Shown: piece by piece, positions 17,214 to 25,600 of the stretch
Position numbering within the stretch: the first letter of the stretch is position 1
Layout: every line of letters starts with the position of its first letter
Source: Bacteroidota bacterium
GTDB lineage: Bacteria; Bacteroidota; Rhodothermia; Balneolales; Balneolaceae
DNA: 41,542 nt
Assembly (NCBI GenBank): GCA_003045995.1
Contig: PZPG01000010.1
Span: 1-41,542, forward strand
Reading direction: 5' to 3'
Translations under genes and position numbers: made by a program
The notes under the pieces: generated by a model
What the model was told of the DNA's origin: nothing
Database searches by the model: none
The model's input: the letters and a program-made list of their open reading frames with translations, nothing else

Positions 17214-19271
17214 CTATCCGAGGCTTTCGCTTTCGGAATTTTCCTCGGATAGTACGTCTGGTACCGTAGCCTCTTTTCTCTTCCCATTTTTCTTGGGGGT
17301 ACCATTTCTCTTGTTTCGTGCTTCTTCACTCTCGAAGATTCCCTCCGGATACTCCCCATTGGGTCTGTCACCCAGTAATTCGCGAATATCCAGATGATTG
17401 ATCACCTCTTTCTTCAGCAGTGTTTCCGCCATCTCATTGAGCTTGTCTTCATGCTTCTTTAATAGCTCATACGTACGCTCGTAATTCTTCTTGATGATTC
17501 TTTGCACGGCTTGGTCGATATCCTGAGCAGTTTTCTCGGAGTATTTCTTATTGAACCCATAGCTATTTCCGGGGTCATTTGAATTTCTGAGAGATAAATA
17601 ACCCAGTTCCGGGCTCATCCCAAACTCAGCAACCATGGCAAATGCCATGTTGTAGATACGTTCAAGGTCATTCTGTGCACCTGTTGAAATCTTTCCAAAA
17701 GCGATCTCTTCAGCAACACGCCCACCTAGCAATGCACAAATCTTGTCATCCAGCTCTTCTGTTGTCATCAAAAATCGATCTTCAAGGGGTGTCTGCAATG
17801 TGTAGCCAAGAGCAGCCAGCCCACGGGGGACAATACTAACTTTCAATACCGGATCGGTATATTCCATGTACCATCCCACAATGGCATGCCCGGCTTCATG
17901 ATACGCCACTATTTTCCGTTCGTTCGGGTTGATGAGTTTGTTCTTCTTCTCAAGCCCGGCGACTACTCTCTCAATGGAATCCTGAAAATCGATCATTTCC
18001 ACGGACTTCTTCTTACGGCGGGCAGCCAACAACGCCGCCTCATTACACAAGTTGGCCAGTTCTGCACCAGCAAATCCGGGTGTCTGTGATGCAAGTACTT
18101 TCAGATCAATCTCTTTCCCAAGTTTGATCTTCTTGGTGTGAACCTCCAGTATTTGTATCCGTCCATTCAGATCCGGTTTGTCGATTAAAATCTGCCGGTC
18201 AAAACGTCCGGGTCGTAAAAGTGCTGAATCAAGGATATCCGGACGGTTTGTAGCCGCCATAATAATGACACCCTTATCGGAGTTAAACCCGTCCATTTCG
18301 CTGAGGAGCTGATTCAGGGTATTTTCCCGTTCATCATTGGAGCTCATCGCCATCCCTTTACCTCTGCTTCGTCCGATCGAATCGATCTCATCAATGAATA
18401 CAATACAGGGAGCTTTCTCTTTTGCCTGTTTAAACAGATCCCGGACACGGGCTGCTCCGACCCCCACAAACATCTCCACAAAATCGGATCCGCTTAGTGA
18501 GAAGAACGGAACATCTGCCTCCCCTGCTGTCGCTTTTGCGAGCAACGTTTTCCCCGTTCCGGGAGGTCCCACTAGCAATACGCCTTTGGGAAGCGTTCCA
18601 CCAAGCCCTGTGAATCGCTTCGGATTTTTTAGGAACTCGACTACTTCTTCAACCTCTGCCTTCGCTTCTTGCAAACCGGCTACATCGGCAAATGAAACTT
18701 TACTGTTGGATTGCTTGTCATAGAGCGATGCTTTGTTTTTACCAATATTCAGAACTTGCTGACCGGGATTCATTCGCTTGAAGATAAAAAACCAAAATGC
18801 CACGATGAGAAGCAGAGGAAGCAACCAAATAAACATCCCGCCAAACCAATCTTCCTCAATGCGGCTGTCGTAACTAATCCCTTTTTCATCCAGCAGAGCA
18901 CGGATTTCATCTCCTTCAATCATGGTAGTCTGAAATCTGGGAGGGCCTGCAGGTCTGCTTGCCCAACTGTTTTCACTGGGTTGAGGTTTCTCAATCACTC
19001 CCTCCTGAATGGCTTTTTCCGTGTAAACTCCCTCAATTCGTTGCGAGTTCACAATTACAACATCATCCACATATCCTTTTTCGATATAGGAGATAAACTC
19101 GCTATACTTGATCCGGTTGGATGTGTCTTCAGCGGTGAGTACAAAATGAAATGCCAGCAGTACCATGAACAAAAACACATAGATCCAGTTGGAAAGACGT
19201 GGTTTCATCTTTGGATCTGTTTTTTTGGGGGGTGCCGCAGGACCCTGTTTTTTGGGTTTGTTATTCTTCAT
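17214..19271 (-). CDS. ftsH: ATP-dependent zinc metalloprotease FtsH
   Basis: This membrane-anchored AAA+ protease degrades misfolded membrane proteins and short-lived regulators. It has 685 residues: cytoplasmic Pro/Lys-rich start, first membrane helix at about residues 28-46 ([18 protein letters not shown]), periplasmic domain, second helix at about 147-166 ([19 protein letters not shown]). The AAA domain has Walker A GPPGTGKT, Walker [12 protein letters not shown] and the second region of homology [20 protein letters not shown]. The zinc protease site is HEAGH, followed by the third ligand region after [11 protein letters not shown]. The C-terminal tail (about 635-685) is charged, Lys then Ser/Glu. 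It lies 38 nt after the ThiL-like gene and 89 nt before the PTPS-like gene. Confidence 0.96.
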   Translation of the reverse strand: MKNNKPKKQGPAAPPKKTDPKMKPRLSNWIYVFLFMVLLAFHFVLTAEDTSNRIKYSEFISYIEKGYVDDVVIVNSQRIEGVYTEKAIQEGVIEKPQPSENSWASRPAGPPRFQTTMIEGDEIRALLDEKGISYDSRIEEDWFGGMFIWLLPLLLIVAFWFFIFKRMNPGQQVLNIGKNKASLYDKQSNSKVSFADVAGLQEAKAEVEEVVEFLKNPKRFTGLGGTLPKGVLLVGPPGTGKTLLAKATAGEADVPFFSLSGSDFVEMFVGVGAARVRDLFKQAKEKAPCIVFIDEIDSIGRSRGKGMAMSSNDERENTLNQLLSEMDGFNSDKGVIIMAATNRPDILDSALLRPGRFDRQILIDKPDLNGRIQILEVHTKKIKLGKEIDLKVLASQTPGFAGAELANLCNEAALLAARRKKKSVEMIDFQDSIERVVAGLEKKNKLINPNERKIVAYHEAGHAIVGWYMEYTDPVLKVSIVPRGLAALGYTLQTPLEDRFLMTTEELDDKICALLGGRVAEEIAFGKISTGAQNDLERIYNMAFAMVAEFGMSPELGYLSLRNSNDPGNSYGFNKKYSEKTAQDIDQAVQRIIKKNYERTYELLKKHEDKLNEMAETLLKKEVINHLDIRELLGDRPNGEYPEGIFESEEARNKRNGTPKKNGKRKEATVPDVLSEENSESESLG

Positions 19272-19309
19272 AGATCGTTATATTTCTTTACCTCTCTCTA
19301 AACGCAAAA

Positions 19310-20404
19310 CTACGGTCGTTTGTTTCCTTCTGCTTCAATTATTATTCGATCCCCTTCACCGGTATACAGGACTACGACAGGACCCTCTCCGTGATCTTCC
19401 AATTCAGCATCCTCTTTCGTGACCTCACCAATCACTGAAAAACCGTGATATTCGGTTTCGAGTTGAGGCACAACGTGATCGGGTAGTGTGAAAAGAAATT
19501 CAAAATCTTCACCCCCGTAGAACGCATATTTGTCTGCGTCTTCTTCCATTTCATCTGCCACTGCTCTAGTTTCAATCGCAATCGGGATGGCAGGAGAGTA
19601 CACTTTTACAGAGCGTTTACTAATTCTCAGTAGATTTTTTAGCGTAGGAATGAGTCCTTCTGTTACGGGTAGAATGATTCCTGGTTTGATGGACGTTGAC
19701 TGTAGTGCAAGGAGGAATGGAAGTGGATTTTCGGGGTGAAGTTGCCGTCCCACTACATATTCATACCCTGTGAAATCCGGCTGAAAATCTTGTTCCGGTT
19801 GTTCCATCCAGAATTTTTTCTCTCTAAGAAGGATACGAAGCCCTGCGAAGGCTGCGCCCAGATCCCCGGTTACACAGATCAGATCTCCGGGTTCAGTAGA
19901 ACGGTTGGCATTCGTACCCGAATCAGAGGACAAAAGGATCTTCTCGTAACCACTGCAATGCACAGAAACTACAAATTGTTGATGTGAAGCCGTTACATCG
20001 GCACAAGTAAGTACTAAATCTAGATTTTTACATTGCTGATCGGCACCGCTGAAAAATTCCTCTATCATCTCAACAGAGTACTTGTTGGGGACAGCAACGG
20101 TAACCGTCATATGAGTAGGTTTCACCCTACGGGCAATCAGGGGGCTCATTGCCGCAATCATCATCTTGTTCCCGAGAAGTGCAAATGGCGTGTAGGTGGG
20201 ATCGAAATGAACACCTTCCAGGAAGAGTCTGGACGCAGAGCAAACAGAGTGATGATCGGGTGGAATTTGGGTAACTGTGTCAATATGCCCCTCGACACTG
20301 CTAATGGAATCCATCTCTACATTCGCCCCGGTGAATACACTTAGGCGTTCTTTGAGTGCAAATGCACCAATTTCCTGAATAGTCTGAAAAGATTTTTGAT
20401 TCAT
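19310..20404 (-). CDS. ThiL-family (AIR-synthase fold) protein lacking catalytic aspartates
   Basis: I take the ATG at 20404 (MNQKSFQTIQEIGAF), 364 residues. The fold markers of thiamine-monophosphate kinase are clear: FLEGVHFDPTYTPFALLGNK (about 61-80), TVTVAVPNKYSVEMIEEFFSG, GDLICVTGDLGAAFAGLRIL (173-192) and YGGEDFEFLFTLP (296-308). The active-site motifs are changed. The usual GDDAAV is absent; (T)DLLLEGVHF reads SASRLFLEGVHF; the N-S-D motif (NFSDI) reads MIAAMSPLI; GGDTT reads TCADVTAS with one Asp left; DISDGL reads LPVTEGL. These Asp residues hold Mg-ATP in ThiL, so kinase activity is doubtful. It may be a regulatory or binding paralogue. It follows the exb operon terminator by 13 nt and precedes ftsH. 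The motif comparison is from memory of the family, not an alignment. Confidence 0.75.
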   Translation of the reverse strand: MNQKSFQTIQEIGAFALKERLSVFTGANVEMDSISSVEGHIDTVTQIPPDHHSVCSASRLFLEGVHFDPTYTPFALLGNKMMIAAMSPLIARRVKPTHMTVTVAVPNKYSVEMIEEFFSGADQQCKNLDLVLTCADVTASHQQFVVSVHCSGYEKILLSSDSGTNANRSTEPGDLICVTGDLGAAFAGLRILLREKKFWMEQPEQDFQPDFTGYEYVVGRQLHPENPLPFLLALQSTSIKPGIILPVTEGLIPTLKNLLRISKRSVKVYSPAIPIAIETRAVADEMEEDADKYAFYGGEDFEFLFTLPDHVVPQLETEYHGFSVIGEVTKEDAELEDHGEGPVVVLYTGEGDRIIIEAEGNKRP

Positions 20405-20417
20405 AGTTCTTTCATAC

Positions 20418-20449
20418 AAAAAAGGCACATGCACTAAGTACACATGCCT
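20418..20449 (-). terminator. Rho-independent terminator after the exb operon
   Basis: On the minus strand, AGGCATGTGTA and TGCATGTGCCT form an 11-bp stem (three G-T wobbles) with loop CTTAG, directly followed by a run of six T. It lies between the second exbD and the ThiL-like gene, whose ATG is only 13 nt beyond the T-tract, so that gene depends on read-through or on a promoter inside this region. Confidence 0.75.
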
Positions 20450-20475
20450 CGTAGGTCATCGACTGTTCGACAGAA

Positions 20476-20925
20476 TCAGAGGGTCTCAAATAATGTAGAA
20501 TAGTTGATTCGTAATGTCCCTGCATGTCGCAATTCTTGTTGCACATCCGTAACGATCCCAAATTCCGATTCCTGATCCACCCTGAGCGATACGATTAATC
20601 TCGGCTCTTCCAGAAGTTTATCATACATGATGTTACGTATCGCTCCAATATCATCAATGAGAGCATCATCAATCTGTACCCGTGTATCGCCAACTCTGGA
20701 ATTAGCCAATTTTTCCGGACCAATATATACATAGCTAACCAGTCGCTTCTGTTCAATCTTTTCGATGTTTTCCGCTCGCGAATATTGAACCTGTACCTGC
20801 AACTCAACTTCCCGGAGAACGGTTGTCACCATAAAAAAGATGAGCAACATGAAAACGATGTCAGGCATTGCAGAGGTAGGAATCGCCTGGTTTGTTTTTG
20901 CTGATTTCTTTTTGAATTTACTCAT
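20476..20925 (-). CDS. exbD: ExbD/TolR-type biopolymer transport protein (second copy)
   Basis: The protein has 149 residues: short basic cytoplasmic start (MSKFKKKSAKTNQAIPTSAM), one membrane helix (IVFMLLIFFMVTTVL) with the ion-pathway Asp just before it (PDIVFML), then a periplasmic domain. With ExbB it forms the proton-driven motor that energises TonB- or Tol-type outer-membrane processes. It follows the first exbD by 22 nt and has a strong GGAGG ribosome site. The two ExbD copies differ in length and sequence, so they probably form a hetero-assembly or serve different partners. No tonB gene is in the window. Confidence 0.9.
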   Translation of the reverse strand: MSKFKKKSAKTNQAIPTSAMPDIVFMLLIFFMVTTVLREVELQVQVQYSRAENIEKIEQKRLVSYVYIGPEKLANSRVGDTRVQIDDALIDDIGAIRNIMYDKLLEEPRLIVSLRVDQESEFGIVTDVQQELRHAGTLRINYSTLFETL

Positions 20926-20947
20926 GTTTGCCTCCTAAAGTTTCCTG

Positions 20948-21484
20948 CTAATCCGGTTCAGCGATCGAAATCCGTTTGGGGAAAGCATTTTTAATCTCCT
21001 CATATTGTTCGCTTTCCTCATTGAGAGCATCGAATGAAACTCCAAATCGTGCCATGGATTCATTATTCCGGAGTTCAGCGTAAGCACCCATGACCTCATC
21101 CAGCATGTCGATGTAGATGTTATATGGGGTGCGACGATCTGTTTTGATCGATACAATAGCGTCATCGGGCGAATCGGACAGCTCCGGATCTGCCCCGTTA
21201 TTGTTCACAAACCGCACAATTTTATCCTTGACCTGTACCACTGCTGTGAGCTCACCATCCATGAGAACCCTGCCCTGAGCATCGACAAGAATATTCAGAA
21301 TATTTCTCTCACGGATGGGGGGTGGTTCAATGTCGTCAGGAATGGGTGGTAGCACAAGGCCAATCCCCGTATCCACATCGATGGTTGTCACAACGAGAAA
21401 GAAGATCAGCAACAAAAAAGCGATATCTGCAAGGGAAGAACCGTTGATTTCCGGTGTTTCCCGGTTTCGTTTCTTTTTAAGCAT
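20948..21484 (-). CDS. exbD: ExbD/TolR-type biopolymer transport protein (first copy)
   Basis: The protein has 178 residues. The basic N-terminus (MLKKKRNRETPEI) is followed by SSLADIAFLLLIFFLVVTTID, the single membrane helix with the conserved Asp of the ExbD/TolR proton path, then a longer periplasmic domain (VLPPIPDDIEPPPIRERN, VLMDGELTAVVQVKDKI) ending in an acidic tail. The gene begins 6 nt after the 88-residue membrane protein and belongs to the same operon. In Bacteroidota-type genomes paired, diverged exbD genes beside exbB are common. Confidence 0.92.
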   Translation of the reverse strand: MLKKKRNRETPEINGSSLADIAFLLLIFFLVVTTIDVDTGIGLVLPPIPDDIEPPPIRERNILNILVDAQGRVLMDGELTAVVQVKDKIVRFVNNNGADPELSDSPDDAIVSIKTDRRTPYNIYIDMLDEVMGAYAELRNNESMARFGVSFDALNEESEQYEEIKNAFPKRISIAEPD

Positions 21485-21490
21485 AGCTGA

Positions 21491-21757
21491 TTAAAGATTA
21501 AATGTTCGCTTGATACTGGAGACCACAATACCAAGAGCCATCAGCGCGATCATCACAATCATGGTAGCTACTCCAGCCTGCTCGAGTGTCCCTAGTGCCG
21601 CATAAGAGCCTCCGAGGACAACGGCTGGAACTGCCATGATGGCGACTTTTTTGAGATCTGAGCGTCCGTCGATGACATTGCGAACACCTGCCAAAAGAGC
21701 AACCAACAGTCCCACTGCGATCAGTACTGATACTGCGATTATTGCTATATAACTCAT
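21491..21757 (-). CDS. Small three-helix membrane protein in the exb operon
   Basis: The protein has 88 residues and little besides three predicted membrane helices: MSYIAIIAVSVLIAVGLLVA, then VAIMAVPAVVLGGSYAALGT, then VATMIVMIALMALGIVVSS, joined by short basic loops (RNVIDGRSDLKK) and ending KRTFNL. I do not recognise a named family. It lies 40 nt after exbB and 6 nt before exbD, so it is made together with the motor and may be an accessory or assembly subunit (inference from position). Confidence 0.75.
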   Translation of the reverse strand: MSYIAIIAVSVLIAVGLLVALLAGVRNVIDGRSDLKKVAIMAVPAVVLGGSYAALGTLEQAGVATMIVMIALMALGIVVSSIKRTFNL

Positions 21758-21797
21758 AATAGTTGTATTTGGGTTGTTACGTTACTGATTCGCAGAA

Positions 21798-22499
21798 TTA
21801 CTCGTCGGTGCTTTTTACAATTTTCTTACCCTCTTTCATGAGGATGATAGAATCGATCAGAGCGATGGAGCTCTCTTCCATGTCTGCAATGATACGGTCG
21901 ATTTTGGAAACGCAGTAGTTGTAACCAACCTGAAGGATGATACCGGCCATCAAACCACCTGCCGTAGTAAGAAGAGCCACTTTAATCCCCTCGGCCACAA
22001 TGCTTGGAGAGATATCGGCTGCGGCTGCAATCGCATCAAACGCCTGGATCATACCAACCACGGTTCCAAGGAAGCCAAGCAAGGGAGCTACCGCGATAAA
22101 AAGAGCCAACCATACGAGACCACGCTCCAGAAAACTCATTTCGATAGACCCGTACGTGGTGATCGCCTTCTCAGCAGCATCTACTCCTTCATCGGCTCTC
22201 ATCAAACCGGCTTGAAAAACAGAAGCTACCGGGCCACGTGTGTTCGCACAGATCTCTTGGGCCGCTTCAATACCTCCATTATCGAGGGCTTCCTGTACCT
22301 CTTTGGTAAATTTTGCGGTGTTGATGTCTGCAAGGTTGAGTGTAATAACCCGCTCCAGAAAGATGGCAAGACCCAGAATCAGTGCCACGAGAACCGGCCA
22401 CATCCAGTTTCCACCTTGATTAAACTGTTCGACGATTACATTAAAAAAGCCGGCATCAGCTCCAGACTGTAGAAAAATGAGAGCTAAGGATGAAGTCAT
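21798..22499 (-). CDS. exbB: MotA/TolQ/ExbB proton-channel protein
   Basis: The protein has 233 residues and typical ExbB architecture: N-terminal helix (MWPVLVALILGLAIFLERVIT), a cytoplasmic loop, then two helices in the family-defining MotA_ExbB segment (RGLVWLALFIAVAPLLGFLGTVVGMIQAF and VAEGIKVALLTTAGGLMAGII). The C-terminus is a cytoplasmic helix. It is the pentameric channel part of the ExbB-ExbD motor. The start ATG at 22499 has GGAG 9 nt upstream, and a near-consensus promoter lies 50-80 nt upstream. It heads the operon exbB, small protein, exbD, exbD. Confidence 0.93.
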   Translation of the reverse strand: MTSSLALIFLQSGADAGFFNVIVEQFNQGGNWMWPVLVALILGLAIFLERVITLNLADINTAKFTKEVQEALDNGGIEAAQEICANTRGPVASVFQAGLMRADEGVDAAEKAITTYGSIEMSFLERGLVWLALFIAVAPLLGFLGTVVGMIQAFDAIAAAADISPSIVAEGIKVALLTTAGGLMAGIILQVGYNYCVSKIDRIIADMEESSIALIDSIILMKEGKKIVKSTDE

Positions 22500-22549
22500 A
22501 AGAATTACTCCGAAATTTTGGTTTTGGTTTTACCCGTGAAGGGCACGAA

Positions 22550-22578
22550 ATGATACTTTATTTCGATTAAAATGTCAA
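22550..22578 (-). promoter_or_regulatory. Sigma-70-like promoter for the exb operon
   Basis: On the minus strand TTGACA (22578-22573) is followed after exactly 17 nt by TATCAT (22555-22550), five of six -10 bases and all six -35 bases of the classical consensus. It is about 50 nt from the exbB ATG. This differs from the TAnnTTTG type seen before rpsF. A short inverted repeat GCCAA-TTT-TTGGC (22586-22598) lies just upstream of the -35 and could bind a regulator. Confidence 0.6.
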
Positions 22579-22673
22579 AATCTTGGCCAATTTTTGGCTG
22601 GCTCTAAAATAACTGAAACTTGCCCACTTTGAAAGCGGAACCTGTAATTTGTTTTAAATTGTTGAATTTTGTT

Positions 22674-25600
22674 TCAAAAGTTTGCCTGCACGGAAAATTT
22701 TGCAGTCTGAATAATTCGGTTCATCATTGTGGTGCGACCGTGAACCTGCAAAGTAAAGGTGAGCTGACCCCTTGTACGGTAACTGGAAGACGCATTCCAT
22801 CGAATTCTGGAGCCGCCGCCAAGCCCGTTGCTAACCTCATAGACCAGATGCGGATTCCCCTCATCCGAAAGATCTGTATGCTGAATTTCGATGCCAGCGC
22901 GGTTTTGCAATCGTTGAAAAAGGGAAACCTGGGTGTTTAGTTTGAGCATCCAAACGGTTGCCTTTAGCGCTTCTCCCGGAATACGGTTCCGGTTATCTGC
23001 CCACGAAATTACAAAATCCAACTTTGCTGAGCGATTGGGAATGAACTCTAATCCGTGCTGAAGCTCAGTAGAAACGATTTGAAAATTTCTGGTTGCGATC
23101 TCTTCGGAGTCAGACTCCGTCCGACCTCTCAACCACTGCCAATGCGTTCTCCAGCGCGATGAAATGCGTACGCCTCCTTCCCATTCGGCCTGTTCGCGAA
23201 ATCGCATCTCCAATCCTCCCGCACGACGGTTCACTGACCGGAGCGAACGATATTGAAAAGAACCCTCATGCGTCCGTTTTTCATTTTGCCAGTCGATTCG
23301 CTGAAGATGCAGGATCGATCCATTCAATGTTGTTTCATCATTGAGCAGAACCTCAGGGCGGAGTAAATACACGCTTTTCAAATCCTGCTCGGTGCTCACC
23401 TCATTGATGTCCAATGTGCCAGACCATAGGATTCGGTTTGATGGAGTACGATCTCGCCCAAAAAGTTTTTGGTATGATTGGAGCAGATCCATTTCCCCGG
23501 TGAATCGTACATGGAGGTCTGCGGTTGTGAACAATTCATCGGACGGCATGTACTGCAGAACGTACATTCCCTCATCCGGACTAGCCTCCGGGAAAAATTC
23601 GTCTAACTGCTGCAGTCCGTCTTCATTCAGATCCTCCCAGACATAAAATCCAACTTCCGGTCCCACCTCAATGAATCTTTCCTGATAGAGCGATTTTTGC
23701 CCTGTGTTGACTTCATAAAGAAGATCCGTTTCTAGTCCAAAAAGAGTTGTATATCGAGTAAAGGATCGAACGAGTATGGTATTTTTATTCAGGTTGGGTG
23801 TGTTGGATGTGGTGGGTGTGGTGGATGTGGTGGGTGTGGTGGTGTTTGGTGATTCTGCTTTTGGTGCGGCCTCGTCATCTGTGTTCATTTCGAACGTATT
23901 CATGGAAGCTTCAAATGACTCTGTAGCGGTTTGATTTTGGAGGTCCCTTCTTCGGAACTGGAAGCTGTTTTCTGAAGAAAATCTAGAGTTTGGACGAATT
24001 CTCATTGTTAGGGTTGATGTTCTGGCTTTGGATGAGGTTTGAAGCTTATTACCTATGGGCAGGCGCTGATTACGAAATGCGATGCCCGCTTCAACATCAT
24101 ACCAGGAGCCATTCATGGACAAACCAGGGTGGATTTCGTCGAAAGCGAGGCTCTCCGCCGAAAGGAGCCCCTCTTGCGATCGAATCGAGCGGTGCTCCAG
24201 CTCCCATCGGAAAAACGGCGAAAGCCCGAGTCGTCCGGCCCTTTGCCATATGGAATGCAGCCAATCGGGGCCACGGGAATCCCTTGTTCTGCCGTTTTCA
24301 TATGTGGCAGCACCGACCCCAAGCTCCTTTCGAATGCGGCCGGCCTGTCGAAACCAATCTCCGAACAACCCAAACTGCCTGTCATCCTGCCGCACCCACT
24401 CCGTGCGCACATCCATCTCAGGCCAGGCCGGCCCCATATGCCGAATCTCCGATTCGGCGCGGAGAGCCTCCGCCCCTGCCATCTGCAAATATCCCCCTCC
24501 TGCCGAAACAATCGTCTCACTCTCCAGTTCCACCTGCATCTCCAGCTCAAGCTCATCCCTTCGGGCACCCGACTCTGCCATCGACTGCCTCTCCATTCCC
24601 AAATTCCAATATCGCTCGTACTCTATTGGATTCTGTCTTCCAAACTGCCGAAATCCATCCGTCTGACCTCGGTACCGAAGATGTGCCGAAAGCGATCCTC
24701 TACCAACATCCAGATCCTCCACAACCCACTCATGGCGGATTGCCTGATCGGACAATGCTGTGCCGGTCGAAAACCTGTTCGTCTGCACCTGGCTCACAGC
24801 CCACTCCGAATAGGTTCGCACCTTTTCATGAAAGCGATACTCACTCGTCAGACTTACCATCTGATGGCTTTCCGGTGGCTTGATCTGAATCACAGGTTCA
24901 TAGCGCCCCTGGCCGAAACCGGTCCAGAGAAATACCGCCCCATTCTGGTTCCCCGACGAACGACGATAACTCCCTCTGCCTTCCCCCACGTCGGTAAACT
25001 GTACCCGATACAGGGTCTCCTCTAATCCACTTGCCGGCAGATAGATGGTGACAAGTTGGCCCGCCTCCAGGGTATCACGCCGAACATAAACAGGCCCGTC
25101 CGGCTGCTCACCCGGTTCCAATGGATCCGCACCGGATATGCGGAGTAACTCACCCGCCTCCAGCATCTGAAGCTCTGCCAACTGCTGGTCTGATAGCGAT
25201 GGATAGAACAACAGATTCTTGCCGTCTGCCTCGCGCACGTACGCTGCCCCAACCGAAAGCTTTCCATCCATCATCCTGTCTTCCCGGCCTTGCGCAGCAA
25301 TCAACGATCTGGAGTAGTCTCCGGTACGATACTCAAAATCAACTGAAATCCTATGATTCTCCGTAATCAGCCTTCGATGTGTAAACGTAATCTCCCCAAG
25401 CGAATAATCAATCATGTAATCGTGGTCCCGTCCTCTTGTGAGAAGCTCGCCGTCAAGAAATACCCTTTCTGATCCTGCAATCACCAATACCGGACGCTCT
25501 CCCGAAATTCCCTGAAGCCGATATGGTCCCTGAACCCCCTCCGTCCCGCGAAAATCAATCGAATGAAACGTCCCCCGAACCAGTGAGAAGGCAGACCGGA

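Noticed and set aside
24039-25025. Plus-strand open frame of 328 codons, with two more long frames overlapping it
   Set aside because: It lies antisense to the barrel gene, is Pro/Ser/Arg-rich without domains, and is explained by the codon bias of the gene beneath.
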